Positions 1 to 8,691 of a DNA stretch of 64,000 bases are shown here, in pieces. The DNA comes from Imhoffiella purpurea (lineage in GTDB: Bacteria > Pseudomonadota > Gammaproteobacteria > Chromatiales > Chromatiaceae), in NCBI RefSeq assembly GCF_000585215.1, contig NZ_AONC01000009.1, positions 62,001 through 126,000 on the forward strand, given 5' to 3'. Under the pieces are notes generated by a model. The model had not been told where the DNA came from, made no database searches, and saw only the letters and a list, made by a program, of their open reading frames with translations. Both the position numbers and the translations under genes were made by a program. The stretch's first letter is position 1, and each line of letters starts with the position of its first letter.

Positions 1-233
1 ATGCGGTAGACCTCCTTGCGCAGGTCCTGGGCGACGCTGGCCTGGGAACCGGCGAGCGATTCGTTCTGGCACACCAGACAGCGCAGCTGGCCGATGAGAT
101 CGCGAAACTCGTCCGTTCGCGCCGGATCCTCGAAGGTGAACTCCTCGAGCGTGTAGGCCTGGGCCGTACCGAGCGTCAGGGCGCCGGCCAGCAGGCCGGC
201 GATCGCGAGTGCGGGGATCGTTGGACGCATCAT
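1..233 (-). CDS. ccmH: Cytochrome c maturation protein CcmH, N-terminal part (cut by window edge)
   Basis: The 77 codons present give a signal peptide (MMRPTIPALAIAGLLAGALT..., cleavage likely after the AQA near residue 26) followed by the CcmH redox motif LRCLVCQN. In the System I pathway CcmH is a membrane-anchored periplasmic thiol-disulfide protein that reduces apocytochrome CxxCH motifs and presents them to the heme lyase CcmF. The start codon overlaps the ccmG stop in an ATGA junction, so the gene is the last visible member of the ccmABCDEFGH operon. The C-terminal membrane anchor, and whether a CcmI-like domain follows, lie outside the window. Confidence 0.93.
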   Translation of the reverse strand, partial: MMRPTIPALAIAGLLAGALTLGTAQAYTLEEFTFEDPARTDEFRDLIGQLRCLVCQNESLAGSQASVAQDLRKEVYR

Positions 234-778
234 GATTTCTTCGCCGAATAGCGCTCGATGACGGGAAGGATCTCGGATTCCCAGACCTGCTGGTCGATGG
301 GGCCGATGCGCTTGTGGCGAATGATGCCCTCGCCGTCGACCACGAAGGTCTCGGGCGCGCCGTAGACGCCCCAGTCGATGCCGACCTCGTTGTCCGGATC
401 GTAGAGGATCTCGGCGTAGGGGTCGCCGAAGCGCTGGAGCATCTGCAGCGCCTCGGGGCGCGTGTCCTTCCAGTTGAAGCCGATCACCTGGATGTCGGCG
501 TTGGCGCGGGCGATCCGCATCAGCTCGGCATGCTCCTGGCGGCACGAGGGACACCAGGAGGCCCAGACGTTGACCAGGGAGACCTTGCCGAGCAGATCCT
601 TCCTGGTCAGGGTCCGGCCCGGGTCCTTCAGCGAGGCGAGGGCGAAATCGGGCGCCGGCTTGCCGATCAGGGGTGAGGGGATCTCGCGCGGGTTCAGCCC
701 CAGGCCGTAGAAGAGCAGTGCGGCCAGGGCGATGAAGATGCCAAGCGGAATCAGTGCGCGTGTGGCGGATTTATTCAT
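230..778 (-). CDS. ccmG: Thiol:disulfide interchange protein CcmG/DsbE
   Basis: 182 residues: an uncleaved N-terminal membrane anchor (about residues 8-27) and a periplasmic thioredoxin fold with the active site WASWCPSCRQ (C76, C79). CcmG is the reductant that, with CcmH, keeps cytochrome c heme-binding cysteines reduced before heme ligation. The C-terminal 'GVYGAPETFVVD' element carries the cis-proline typical of the fold. It lies between ccmF (19-bp gap) and ccmH (4-bp overlap), the usual order. Length is normal for the family. Confidence 0.96.
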   Translation of the reverse strand: MNKSATRALIPLGIFIALAALLFYGLGLNPREIPSPLIGKPAPDFALASLKDPGRTLTRKDLLGKVSLVNVWASWCPSCRQEHAELMRIARANADIQVIGFNWKDTRPEALQMLQRFGDPYAEILYDPDNEVGIDWGVYGAPETFVVDGEGIIRHKRIGPIDQQVWESEILPVIERYSAKKS

Positions 779-797
779 TGTCGTATTGCATCCAGTA

Positions 798-2792
798 TCA
801 GGTGGCCTGGGCCGCGAGCGCTGCCCCGGAGGGTGCGGCTGCGGTGCGGCGGACGGCGCGATAGCGCGGGTCGGAGACGGAGACGATGCCGCCGAGCGCC
901 ATCAGGATCGCGCCGAGCCAGATCCAGCGGACATAGGGCTTGTAATAGATGCGCAGCGCCCAGTCGCCGCCGTCGCCGATGGGTTCGCCGAGCGAGACAT
1001 AGATGTCGCGCAGCAGACCGGCGTCGATCGCGGCCTCGGTCATGGGCATGCCGCCCGAGAAATAGCTGCGCTTCTCGGGATAGAGCCGGGCGATCTCGCG
1101 CTCGCCTTCGTAAACGGTGAAATCACCTCGGAAAGCGTTGTAGTTGGGGCCTGGAACCGCCGTCACGCCGTTGAACTGGAAGCGGTGTCCCGATGCCTCG
1201 TGAACGCCGCTGGGCGACATGCGCACGTCGGTCTCCTGGCCGTGGTTGGAGACCATGGTGACGCCGACGATGAAGACGGCCAGACCCATGTGCGCCAGCC
1301 ACATGCCGTAATAGCTGCGGCTGTTTCCGGCCATGTCGGTCCGCAGTCCCTTGAGTCCGCCCTTGTGCCGGAGACGGCCGAAGAGACTGCTCAGGTGCGA
1401 TCCGACCACCCAGGCTGCCAGAGCCAGGCCGAAGCCGACCCACATGTCTCCAGCCGAGGACAGAATGGGGAAGGACACCAGCACGAAGGCGGTGATGCCG
1501 AGCAGGATGGCGAGCCAGAGCGCGCGCAGCAGCCGCAGGTGCGAGTCGTGTTTCCAGTGGACCAGCGGTCCGACGCCGGTCGCCAGGATCAGCATGGGCG
1601 AGAGGGCGATGAACATCTTGTTGAACCAGGGGAAACCGACCGAGATCTTGCCCCAGCCGGCGGCCTCGTAGATGAGCGGTGCCAGGGTGCCGAAGAGGAC
1701 CAGTACCGCCAATGTGGCCAGCAGTAGGTTGTTGGCCAGCAGGAAGCTCTCGCGCGAGACCAGATCGAAGCGGCCGCCGCCCGAGATCGAGGGCGCGCGC
1801 CAGGCGTAGAGCGCGAGCGAGCCGCCGATCACGATGCAGAGGAAGAGCAGGATGAAGCTGCCGCGCGCCGGGTCGGTGGCGAATGCATGGACCGAGGTCA
1901 GGACGCCCGAGCGCACCAGGAAGGTGCCGAGCAGCGACAGTGAGAAGGTGGAGATGGCCAGCAGCACGGTCCAGGTCTTGAAGGCCGCGCGCTTCTCGGT
2001 GACGGCGAGCGAGTGCATGAGCGCCGTGCCCACCAGCCAGGGCATGAAGGAGGCGTTCTCGACCGGATCCCAGAACCACCAGCCGCCCCAGCCCAGCTCG
2101 TAGTAGGCCCACCAGGAGCCGAGCGCGATGCCGATGGTCAGGAAGACCCAGGCGACCGTGGTCCAGGGACGCGACCAGCGCGCCCAGGCCGAGTCCAGCT
2201 TGCCGCCGATCAGGGCGGCGATGGCGAAGGCGAAGGCGACCGAGAAGCCGACGTAGCCCATGTAGAGCATGGGCGGGTGGATAGCGAGTCCCGGATCCTG
2301 CAGCAGGGGATTCAGATCGCGTCCCTCGAGCGGCGCCGGGAAGATGCGGTCGAAGGGGTTGGAGGTCAGGACCATGAACAGCAGGAAGCCGATCGCGACC
2401 ATGCCCTGGACCGAGATGACCCGCGCGATCATGGGCAGCGGCATGAAGTGGCTGCGGGCCGCCACGGCGGCGCCCCAGCCGGCCAGCATCAGCACCCACA
2501 GCAGCAGCGAGCCCTCGTGGGCGCCCCAGATCGCCGAGATCTTGTAGAGGGTCGGCATCAGCGAATTGGAGTTGGTCGCCACATAGATGACCGAGAAGTC
2601 GTCGGTCAGGAATGCCTGCAGCAGACAGAGGAAGGCGATGCCGATGAAGACGAGCTGACCCCAGGCAAGCGGGCGCGCCGTCTCCATCCAGGCGCGGTTG
2701 CCGGTGAAGCTGCCGACCAGGGGGACGCTCGACTGGACGACGGCCAGCACCAGGGCCAGCAGGAGTGCGAAATGACCGAGCTCGGGAACCAT
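798..2792 (-). CDS. ccmF: Cytochrome c heme lyase subunit CcmF
   Basis: 664 residues, a polytopic membrane protein of the heme-handling family. It carries the tryptophan-rich WWD motif 'WGGWWFWDPVENASF' at about residues 234-248, which forms the external heme site, and a large periplasmic domain near the C-terminus before the last helix. CcmF transfers heme from holo-CcmE to apocytochrome c together with CcmH. Its start overlaps the ccmE stop by one base (TGATG), pointing to translational coupling. Size matches typical CcmF (about 650 residues). Confidence 0.97.
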   Translation of the reverse strand: MVPELGHFALLLALVLAVVQSSVPLVGSFTGNRAWMETARPLAWGQLVFIGIAFLCLLQAFLTDDFSVIYVATNSNSLMPTLYKISAIWGAHEGSLLLWVLMLAGWGAAVAARSHFMPLPMIARVISVQGMVAIGFLLFMVLTSNPFDRIFPAPLEGRDLNPLLQDPGLAIHPPMLYMGYVGFSVAFAFAIAALIGGKLDSAWARWSRPWTTVAWVFLTIGIALGSWWAYYELGWGGWWFWDPVENASFMPWLVGTALMHSLAVTEKRAAFKTWTVLLAISTFSLSLLGTFLVRSGVLTSVHAFATDPARGSFILLFLCIVIGGSLALYAWRAPSISGGGRFDLVSRESFLLANNLLLATLAVLVLFGTLAPLIYEAAGWGKISVGFPWFNKMFIALSPMLILATGVGPLVHWKHDSHLRLLRALWLAILLGITAFVLVSFPILSSAGDMWVGFGLALAAWVVGSHLSSLFGRLRHKGGLKGLRTDMAGNSRSYYGMWLAHMGLAVFIVGVTMVSNHGQETDVRMSPSGVHEASGHRFQFNGVTAVPGPNYNAFRGDFTVYEGEREIARLYPEKRSYFSGGMPMTEAAIDAGLLRDIYVSLGEPIGDGGDWALRIYYKPYVRWIWLGAILMALGGIVSVSDPRYRAVRRTAAAPSGAALAAQAT

Positions 2793-3262
2793 CAGTTGGG
2801 TGCCCCGCTGGTCTGGGTCGCGGATTCGGCGACGCCCTCGGCATGGGCCGTCTTGAGGGTGCTGGCGACCTCGGGCGGCATGTATTCCTCGTCGTGCTTG
2901 GCCAGGACCTCCTCGGCGTAGAAGACGCCGTCGGGACCGAGCTTGCCCCTGGCCACCACGCCCTTACCCTCGCTGAAGAGGTCGGGCAGGATGCCTTCGT
3001 AGGCGACCTTCACCGTCTCGGCGTTGTCGGTGACGTCGAACCGCACCGTCAGCCCGTCGCCCTCGCGACGGAGCGTGCCCTCGGTCACCAGACCGCCGAG
3101 CCGGAAGACGTGATCCTGGGGCGCCTCGTTGGCGATCACCTGGGACGGGCTGAAAAAATAGGAGATGTTCCCCTTGAGCGCGGTCAGTGCCAGCGTCGAG
3201 GCCGCCGCCACGCCGATCACGGCCAGGCCGACGAAGGCCAGGCGTTTCTTTCGTGCTTTCAT
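2792..3262 (-). CDS. ccmE: Periplasmic heme chaperone CcmE
   Basis: 156 residues from the start chosen here: a short basic N-terminus, one membrane anchor (about residues 8-26) and an OB-fold periplasmic domain. The covalent heme-binding histidine is H123 in '[12 protein letters not shown]', with the conserved tyrosine Y127. An in-frame upstream ATG exists (3325), but the start at 3262 has GGAGGAA just upstream, matches the family N-terminus ([10 protein letters not shown]) and overlaps the ccmD stop in an ATGA junction. CcmE takes heme from CcmC and passes it to CcmF. Confidence 0.95.
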   Translation of the reverse strand: MKARKKRLAFVGLAVIGVAAASTLALTALKGNISYFFSPSQVIANEAPQDHVFRLGGLVTEGTLRREGDGLTVRFDVTDNAETVKVAYEGILPDLFSEGKGVVARGKLGPDGVFYAEEVLAKHDEEYMPPEVASTLKTAHAEGVAESATQTSGAPN

Positions 3263-3429
3263 TCTGTTCCTCCGGAATCTCTCATCCGGGTCAATCGACC
3301 AAGACGGGACCAAATGGTTCGCCACTCGGCCCGCAGCTGCAGAATCTCGGCCACCAGAAGCAGGGCGACCATGCCGTAGGCGCCCCAGACGAAGAAGGCG
3401 AAACCGCCCTGCGAGAAGAATTCGCTCAT
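3259..3429 (-). CDS. ccmD: Heme exporter subunit CcmD (small membrane protein)
   Basis: A 56-residue protein with one transmembrane segment ([20 protein letters not shown] then [12 protein letters not shown]) and a basic cytoplasmic tail. CcmD links CcmE to the CcmABC complex and is needed to release holo-CcmE. It is read from the ATG at 3429, which overlaps the ccmC stop in an ATGA junction; its own stop overlaps the ccmE start in the same way. Position, size and topology make the assignment secure. Confidence 0.92.
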   Translation of the reverse strand: MSEFFSQGGFAFFVWGAYGMVALLLVAEILQLRAEWRTIWSRLGRLTRMRDSGGTE

Positions 3430-4184
3430 GTCCGTCCCCGTGCGTTGAGAAGGTCCTGGACCCAGGTGTTCTCGGCCTCGCGGGTCAGGATGATGCCGCG
3501 CAGCCGCATGAAGGTGGTCGCGAAGGAGTACATCCAGAAGGCCAGGGTCATAGTCAGCATCGAGAAGAGGATGTTGCCGTCGATTCGGGTCAGATTGGAG
3601 CGCTGGTGCAGCGCCGCGCACTGGTTGGGATCCGGGCAGTTGATCGACCAGAAGATGACCGGGACCATGATGAGGCCCACGATCGCCAGCAGGGCCGAGG
3701 CGCGGTCGGCGCGCCGGGTGTCGTCGATCGCCGAGTGCAGCGCCATGTAGCCGATGTACATGAAGAAGAGCACCAGTTCCGAGGTCAGGCGCGGATCCCA
3801 GTCCCAGTAGGTGCCCCAGCTCGGGCGTCCCCAGAAGGCCCCGGTCCAGAGCGCCAGGAAGGTGAAGATGGCCCCCGTGGGCGCGACCGCGTTGGCCATC
3901 ATGAATGAGAGCCGGGTGTTGAAGATCAGCCCGATCGCCGCCCAGGCCACCATCACGATATAGAGCCACATCGACATCCAGGCCGAGGGCACGTGGATGA
4001 AGATGATGCGGTAGTACTCCTTCTGCGGGTTGCTGCCGCCGAGCTGGCTGGCGGTCTCGAAGAATCCCCAGTAGAGACCGATGGCGAGCAGCAGGAGCGT
4101 GAGGATCCAGAACACCGGTATGAGACGGCCGGCGATGGGGTAGAAGGTCGCGGGTGACGCGAATTTGAACCAGTTCAGGGCCAT
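3426..4184 (-). CDS. ccmC: Heme exporter/handling protein CcmC
   Basis: 252 residues with about six membrane helices. It has the family WWD-type heme motif '[10 protein letters not shown]' (residues 123-132) and the two periplasmic heme-ligand histidines H64 (IHVPSAW) and H193 (LHQRSN). CcmC loads heme onto CcmE. Odd point: the loop before H193 reads '[14 protein letters not shown]', so it has two cysteines (C183, C189) and an insertion where the Escherichia coli protein has 'EWWNTLHQ'; a disulfide in this periplasmic loop is possible. Fourth gene of the operon, 58 bp after ccmB. Confidence 0.95.
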   Translation of the reverse strand: MALNWFKFASPATFYPIAGRLIPVFWILTLLLLAIGLYWGFFETASQLGGSNPQKEYYRIIFIHVPSAWMSMWLYIVMVAWAAIGLIFNTRLSFMMANAVAPTGAIFTFLALWTGAFWGRPSWGTYWDWDPRLTSELVLFFMYIGYMALHSAIDDTRRADRASALLAIVGLIMVPVIFWSINCPDPNQCAALHQRSNLTRIDGNILFSMLTMTLAFWMYSFATTFMRLRGIILTREAENTWVQDLLNARGRT

Positions 4185-4242
4185 GAGTTTGAGTCGGAGT
4201 ATCGAGTGGGTTTTGGGTCGTTCGGGTTGGTACGGGGTCGGC

Positions 4243-4914
4243 TCATTCGAGCGAGATCCGCAGCGCCGCCGAGGAGGCGACGGGGGCGAACACCAGTGCG
4301 ATCAGCAGAAATGCCCCGAGCAGGGCGAAATAGGGCTGGGTGTCGGCCAGGTCGATCTGGCTCACCTCGACGGCGCCCGCGCCGTAGACCAGCACCGGGA
4401 TGTAGAGCGGCAGGATCAGCAGCGACAGCAGGATGCCGCCGCCGCGCAGCCCGAGCGTGAGCGCGGCGCCGATCGAGCCGATCAGGCTCAGGATGGGCGT
4501 GCCGACCAGCAGCGCCAGCATCATGATGCCGATGGCGCTGTCGGCAAGCTGATACTGCATGCCGACCAGGGGCGCGATCAGGACCAGCGGCAGACCGGTG
4601 AGGAGCCAGTGCGCCGCGATCTTGGCCAGCACCAGGAGCGAGAGCGGCTGGGCGGTCAGGAGCATCTGTTCCAGGGTGCCGTCCTCGTAGTCGGCGGCGT
4701 AGAGTCGCTCCAGCGCAAGCATGGAGGCCAGCAGGGCGGCGACCCAGACCACGCCGGGACCGATGATCTGCAAAGCCTTGCTCTCGGTACCGACACCGAG
4801 CGGGAAGAGGCTGACGACGATGACGAAGAAGAAGAGCGTGGTGAGGACATCCGTGCGCCGGCGCATGGCCAGTGTCAGATCGCGTGAAAGGATGCACCAG
4901 AAGACTCGCAGCAC
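4243..4914 (-). CDS. ccmB: Heme exporter protein CcmB (ABC permease)
   Basis: 223 residues, six predicted membrane helices, the permease subunit partner of the ATPase CcmA. CcmAB uses ATP hydrolysis to release holo-CcmE from CcmC/CcmD. The start is a GTG at 4914, six bases after the ccmA stop, with the family N-terminus 'MLRVFWCILSRDL'. Length matches E. coli CcmB (220). Confidence 0.95.
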   Translation of the reverse strand: MLRVFWCILSRDLTLAMRRRTDVLTTLFFFVIVVSLFPLGVGTESKALQIIGPGVVWVAALLASMLALERLYAADYEDGTLEQMLLTAQPLSLLVLAKIAAHWLLTGLPLVLIAPLVGMQYQLADSAIGIMMLALLVGTPILSLIGSIGAALTLGLRGGGILLSLLILPLYIPVLVYGAGAVEVSQIDLADTQPYFALLGAFLLIALVFAPVASSAALRISLE

Positions 4915-4920
4915 GGCGTT

Positions 4921-5538
4921 TCAGTTCCCCAGGTTCAGTTGTTCGATCTGGCCGGAGGTGAGCGGGACCTCCTGGTGGGTGGTCAGCGCGGCGATGCCTC
5001 CGGTGGCGACATGATCGGCGATCAGGGTCTGCAGCAGGGCGACCGCGTCGACGTCCAGGGCCGTGAAGGGCTCGTCGAGGATCCAGAGCCTGGCCCTGGT
5101 CAGGATGAGCCGGGCCAGTGCAACCCTCTTTTTCTGCCCCTGGGACAGCATGCGGGTGGGCAGATCCTCGAACCCGGCCAGGCCGATGCGCTTGAGCGCG
5201 TCCCAGATGGCCGTCTCCTCGACCCGGTCGCCGTCGAGGGTCGCCGCGATCGAGAGGTTCTCGAGCCCGGTGAGTTCGCCCTTGATGCCGTTGGTGTGGC
5301 CGAAATAGAGCAGGTCGCGCCGATATTCCTCGCCCAGTTCGCGGATGGATTCGCCATTCCAGCGGATTTCGCCGCGCTCCGGGGTGAAGAGTCCGCAGAG
5401 CGTGCGCAGCAAGGTGGTCTTGCCGCTGCCGTTGCGTCCGCGAACGTGCATCAGGGTGCCCGACGAGAGGGAGAAGTCCAGCTCGGTGAAGAGCCTCCGG
5501 TCACCGCGTCGGCATTCGAGCTGGTTTACCTCGAGCAT
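4921..5538 (-). CDS. ccmA: Cytochrome c biogenesis ATP-binding protein CcmA
   Basis: 205 residues, a single ABC ATPase domain: Walker A 'GRNGSGKTTLL', signature 'LSQGQKKRVALARL', Walker B 'LWILDEPFTALD'. It is the cytoplasmic motor of the CcmABCD complex. It is the first gene of the ccm operon. A plausible promoter lies upstream on the minus strand (TTGTGG, 17 bases, TATTTT, within about 5579-5606), overlapping the terminator hairpin of the upstream gene rlmKL. Confidence 0.96.
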   Translation of the reverse strand: MLEVNQLECRRGDRRLFTELDFSLSSGTLMHVRGRNGSGKTTLLRTLCGLFTPERGEIRWNGESIRELGEEYRRDLLYFGHTNGIKGELTGLENLSIAATLDGDRVEETAIWDALKRIGLAGFEDLPTRMLSQGQKKRVALARLILTRARLWILDEPFTALDVDAVALLQTLIADHVATGGIAALTTHQEVPLTSGQIEQLNLGN

Positions 5539-5588
5539 CTGGGTTCAGGATCTGCTGAGCATTGGCTAAAGGCAGGCAAAAATATACG

Positions 5589-5613
5589 CTCGGGTCGATT
5601 TCCACAACCCGAG
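5589..5613 (-). terminator. Probable intrinsic terminator of rlmKL
   Basis: On the minus strand CTCGGGT and ACCCGAG form a 7-bp stem with an 11-base loop, followed after GCGTATA by a run of five T. It lies between the rlmKL stop (5633) and the ccmA start (5538). The T run is a few bases from the stem, so termination may be partial; the same bases may also hold the ccmA promoter. Confidence 0.5.
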
Positions 5614-5632
5614 AGGTCCTCGTGGCGCCCTT

Positions 5633-7795
5633 TCAGCTCTCGGGACGCCGGATGCGCCAGCAGTTGTGGATGCGCGGGTTGCGGGCGAAGTCCCTGGGCA
5701 GGGTCTCGGCGCTGATGTCGGCGACCCGCAGCGGCGAGAGTCCAGCGAGGTCGATGCGGAAGCGTCTCAGGTTGTTCGAGAAGATGAGGTCCCCGCCCGG
5801 CTCGAGCAGCCGCATCGCCGACTGGATGAGCCCGACGTGGTCGCGCTGGATGTCGAGCGTGCCGAACATGCGTTTGGAGGTCGAGAAACTGGGCGGGTCG
5901 AGAAAGATGAGGTCGAAGCGTCGGCGACCGTTCATCATGTCCAGCCAGCGCAGGCAGTCCGCCTGGACGAGTTCGTGCTCCTCGCCCTGGATCTTGTTGA
6001 GCATGAGGTTGCTCGCCGCCCATTCGAGATAGGTGCGCGACATGTCGACCGTGGTGGTCGAGACGGCGCCGGCCTTGGCGGCATAGACACTCGCGGTTCC
6101 CGTGTAGCCGAAGAGGTTGAGGAAGCGTTTGCCGGGTGCCAGCGTGCCGATCAGACGCCGCACGTCGCGGTGATCGAGGAAGAGCCCGGTGTCCAGATAG
6201 TCCTCGAAGTTGACCAGGAATCTGTGTCCGCCCTCGGAGACCTGGTGGAAGTGCCGCGTTTCGGCCAGGCGCTCGTACTGGCTCGATCCCTTCTGGGGCC
6301 GGCGCACCTTGAAATGAACCTGTTCGCCCGGGACCTCCAGAACCTCCGGGATGAGTCCGAGCGCCTCGCGCAGACGATGGCGCGCGCGTTTCGGATCGAC
6401 GTTGGCCGGCGCGGCGTACTCCTGGACGTGGACCCAGCGCTTCTCGCCCTCGTAGATGTCGACCGCCAGGGCATATTCGGGCAGGTCCGCGTCGTAGACG
6501 CGCAGACAGGAGACGTCCTCGTCGCGTTGCCATTTCCGCAGCGCCTTCAGATTCTTGTTGATTCGGTTCGCCAGCATCTTGGCTCCGGGGCTGCGTTCCT
6601 CGAGCGGCAGCGGGCGCGGCTGATTCGAGACGAAATAGCGCGGTTCGACCTTGAAATGCAGCAGGCGGCATTCGATGGGGCCGTTGTAGAGGCTGTGCAT
6701 GCGCTGCGCGCGCAGCCCCATGCATTTGCCGAGTTCGGGGTCGGCGGTGAAGATGCTGGCGCGCCAGCCGACGAAGCGCTCCTTGAGCACGGAGCCGAGG
6801 CGTCCGTAGAGCTCGGGAAGCTCGCCCTTGTCGCCGAGACGCTCGCCGTAGGGCGGGTTGACGATCAACAGCCCCTCGTCCTCCGGGCGACCGGGACGGC
6901 AGTCGGTCAGCTCGCGACGCTCGAAGTGGGCGAGGCCGGCGAGTCCGGCCCGTTCCAGGTTATGAAGGGAGACGCGCACCGCTTCGGAGCTGAGGTCGTA
7001 GCCGCGCAGGCTGCCGAGACGGCCCAGTCCGGCGTCGCGGCGGATGCGGGCCTCGTCGCGCAGACGCTGCCAGGTGGGTTCGTCGTGCTGGCTCCAGCCC
7101 TGGAAGCCGAAACGCTGGCGCATGTAGCCGGGCGCGATGTCGGCCGCGATCAGCGCGCCCTCGATGACCAGGGTGCCAGAGCCGCACATGGGGTCGAGCA
7201 GGGCGCCGCCCTCGGCCGCGATCTCGGGCCAGCCGGCGCGCAGCAGCAGGGCCGCGGCCAGGTTCTCCTTGAGCGGGGCCGCCGAGCCTTCCTCGCGATA
7301 GCCGCGCAGATGCAGCGACTGACCGGAGAGATCGATGCTGATGCCCGCCGTGTCCTGATGCCCGAAGACGTGGATGCGCAGATCCGGGTCGTCGGGGTCG
7401 ACGCTCGGGCGCCGGCCGAAGCGCTCCGCGAAGCGGTCGGCGATGGCGTCCTTGACCCGCAGCACGGCGAAGTGCTTGTGGTTGATCCCGCTCAGGGTGC
7501 CGTCGAACTGGATCGCGAAGGTGCTCTCGGGGGTCAGATGATCCTCCCAGTGGATCTCGCGGGCGGCCTCGTAGAGTTCGTCCGGTCCGCTCACCGTCGA
7601 TTGGGTGAGCGGCAGGAGGATGCGGTTGGCGACCCGCGACCAGAGACAGGCGCGGTAGGCGTCTTCCAGGGTGCCGGAGAAGCGGGCTCCGCCCCGCGTC
7701 TCGGTGGCATCGCGCATGCCGAGCTTGATCAGCTCCTCGGCGACCAGGCTCCCCATGTTTCTAGGGGCGGAGGCGAAAAAGATCAGGGGCGACAT
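5633..7795 (-). CDS. rlmL: Bifunctional 23S rRNA (guanine) methyltransferase RlmKL
   Basis: 720 residues: an N-terminal THUMP domain (MSPLIFFASAPRNMGSLVAE), a first methyltransferase domain with 'DPMCGSGTLVIEGA' and catalytic 'NPPYGERL' (modifying G2445 by homology), and a second Rossmann domain with 'NLFGYTGTASVYAAK' and 'DPPSFS' (modifying G2069). Both halves are intact and the length is close to E. coli RlmL (702). It assists ribosome large-subunit maturation. The gene stands alone; ccmA follows after a weak terminator. Confidence 0.95.
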   Translation of the reverse strand: MSPLIFFASAPRNMGSLVAEELIKLGMRDATETRGGARFSGTLEDAYRACLWSRVANRILLPLTQSTVSGPDELYEAAREIHWEDHLTPESTFAIQFDGTLSGINHKHFAVLRVKDAIADRFAERFGRRPSVDPDDPDLRIHVFGHQDTAGISIDLSGQSLHLRGYREEGSAAPLKENLAAALLLRAGWPEIAAEGGALLDPMCGSGTLVIEGALIAADIAPGYMRQRFGFQGWSQHDEPTWQRLRDEARIRRDAGLGRLGSLRGYDLSSEAVRVSLHNLERAGLAGLAHFERRELTDCRPGRPEDEGLLIVNPPYGERLGDKGELPELYGRLGSVLKERFVGWRASIFTADPELGKCMGLRAQRMHSLYNGPIECRLLHFKVEPRYFVSNQPRPLPLEERSPGAKMLANRINKNLKALRKWQRDEDVSCLRVYDADLPEYALAVDIYEGEKRWVHVQEYAAPANVDPKRARHRLREALGLIPEVLEVPGEQVHFKVRRPQKGSSQYERLAETRHFHQVSEGGHRFLVNFEDYLDTGLFLDHRDVRRLIGTLAPGKRFLNLFGYTGTASVYAAKAGAVSTTTVDMSRTYLEWAASNLMLNKIQGEEHELVQADCLRWLDMMNGRRRFDLIFLDPPSFSTSKRMFGTLDIQRDHVGLIQSAMRLLEPGGDLIFSNNLRRFRIDLAGLSPLRVADISAETLPRDFARNPRIHNCWRIRRPES

Positions 7796-7918
7796 GCGGG
7801 GCGGATACTCCGGTAGATCTCGGTGAAGTGGGCCGAGCCGACCCCCTCTCGGGTGGGGCTGGGTAGGCTTGGGTCGTTGGCGGTGCGACCGAGCGAACGA
7901 AAACCCTCGGGAGGATCT

Positions 7919-8338
7919 CTATGGATCCTTCTTGATCAGATCGGCCAGCCCCTCGAAGGGGTTGAAGGTCGTTTGCTTGGCTCCGTCCTTGTCGCGCGTC
8001 TTGGCGGTTCCGGAGGCAAGCGAAGCCAGATGCTCCTCGTATTTCTGGTGCTCGTTGTCGTGACAGTAGATGCACAAGAGCTCCCAGTTGCTGCCGTCCG
8101 GCGGATTGTTGTCGTGGTCCATGTCCTTGTGATGGACCGTCAGCTCGCGCAGATTCTCGCGGGTGAAGGTCCGGGCGCAGCGGCCGCAGACCCAGGGATA
8201 GATCTTGAGCGCCTGCTCGCGATAGCCGGCCGCGCGCTCGTCGCTGGCCGCGCGCGCCTGGGCGACCACACGGTCGAGTTTGTCGGTATCGATCGGTTTG
8301 CCGGTCTTGGAGTGGCGTGCGCCGTTGCTGGTGGCCAT
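7919..8338 (-). CDS. yajD: YajD-like HNH nuclease family protein
   Basis: 139 residues from the ATG at 8338, preceded by AAGGATC. The core is an HNH/zinc fold: 'CGRCARTFTRENLRELTVHH', then 'DNNPPDGSNWELLCIYCHDNEH', with two CxxC pairs chelating zinc and the HH...N...H catalytic elements. The family is widespread in gammaproteobacteria; its role is not established, and DNA nicking or nuclease activity is inferred from the fold. An in-frame upstream ATG at 8410 would add 24 residues of unlikely composition and was not used. Confidence 0.88.
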   Translation of the reverse strand: MATSNGARHSKTGKPIDTDKLDRVVAQARAASDERAAGYREQALKIYPWVCGRCARTFTRENLRELTVHHKDMDHDNNPPDGSNWELLCIYCHDNEHQKYEEHLASLASGTAKTRDKDGAKQTTFNPFEGLADLIKKDP

Positions 8339-8691
8339 GGGTGGATCCTTGTCGAAATGGCGGTCGGCTGGCCCGGACAGCTTCGCCGGTTGACAGGATG
8401 CTGGCCGCACAGAGAGACCGGAGCTTCTACAGGCCGGGTGAAGGGATGCCGGGAGCCTGACTCGGGGACAGGGCGCATCGGTCTTTCGCGTCGCCCGACC
8501 TTCCCATCCCGTGCGTCTGGATCGCTGGATGTTAGCAAACCGTCGAAGCCTTTGTCGCGACCGATCGCGCGATTCTCGGATCCGCTGCAGCCGCTTCGCC
8601 CGGTGTTGATTGCGGCCTGTTCCGGCTCAATCTTGATCCAAGCATGCGGCCAGGCGCATGCCCCGATGGCTTGCCGATACGAGAGGGCGGT
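8339..8691. other. Divergent intergenic region between yajD and the beta-lactamase-like gene
   Basis: 353 bases holding the promoters of two genes transcribed away from each other. GAGAGGGCGG directly before the ATG at 8692 is the ribosome binding site of the rightward gene. I see no strong -35/-10 pair, repeat or RNA gene here. Confidence 0.6.

Noticed and set aside
5666-7816. 716-codon open frame on the plus strand opposite rlmKL
   Set aside because: Mirror of a real, motif-complete gene; its product is a Gly/Val/Asp/Ala-rich string with no domain, typical of antisense frames in GC-rich DNA.
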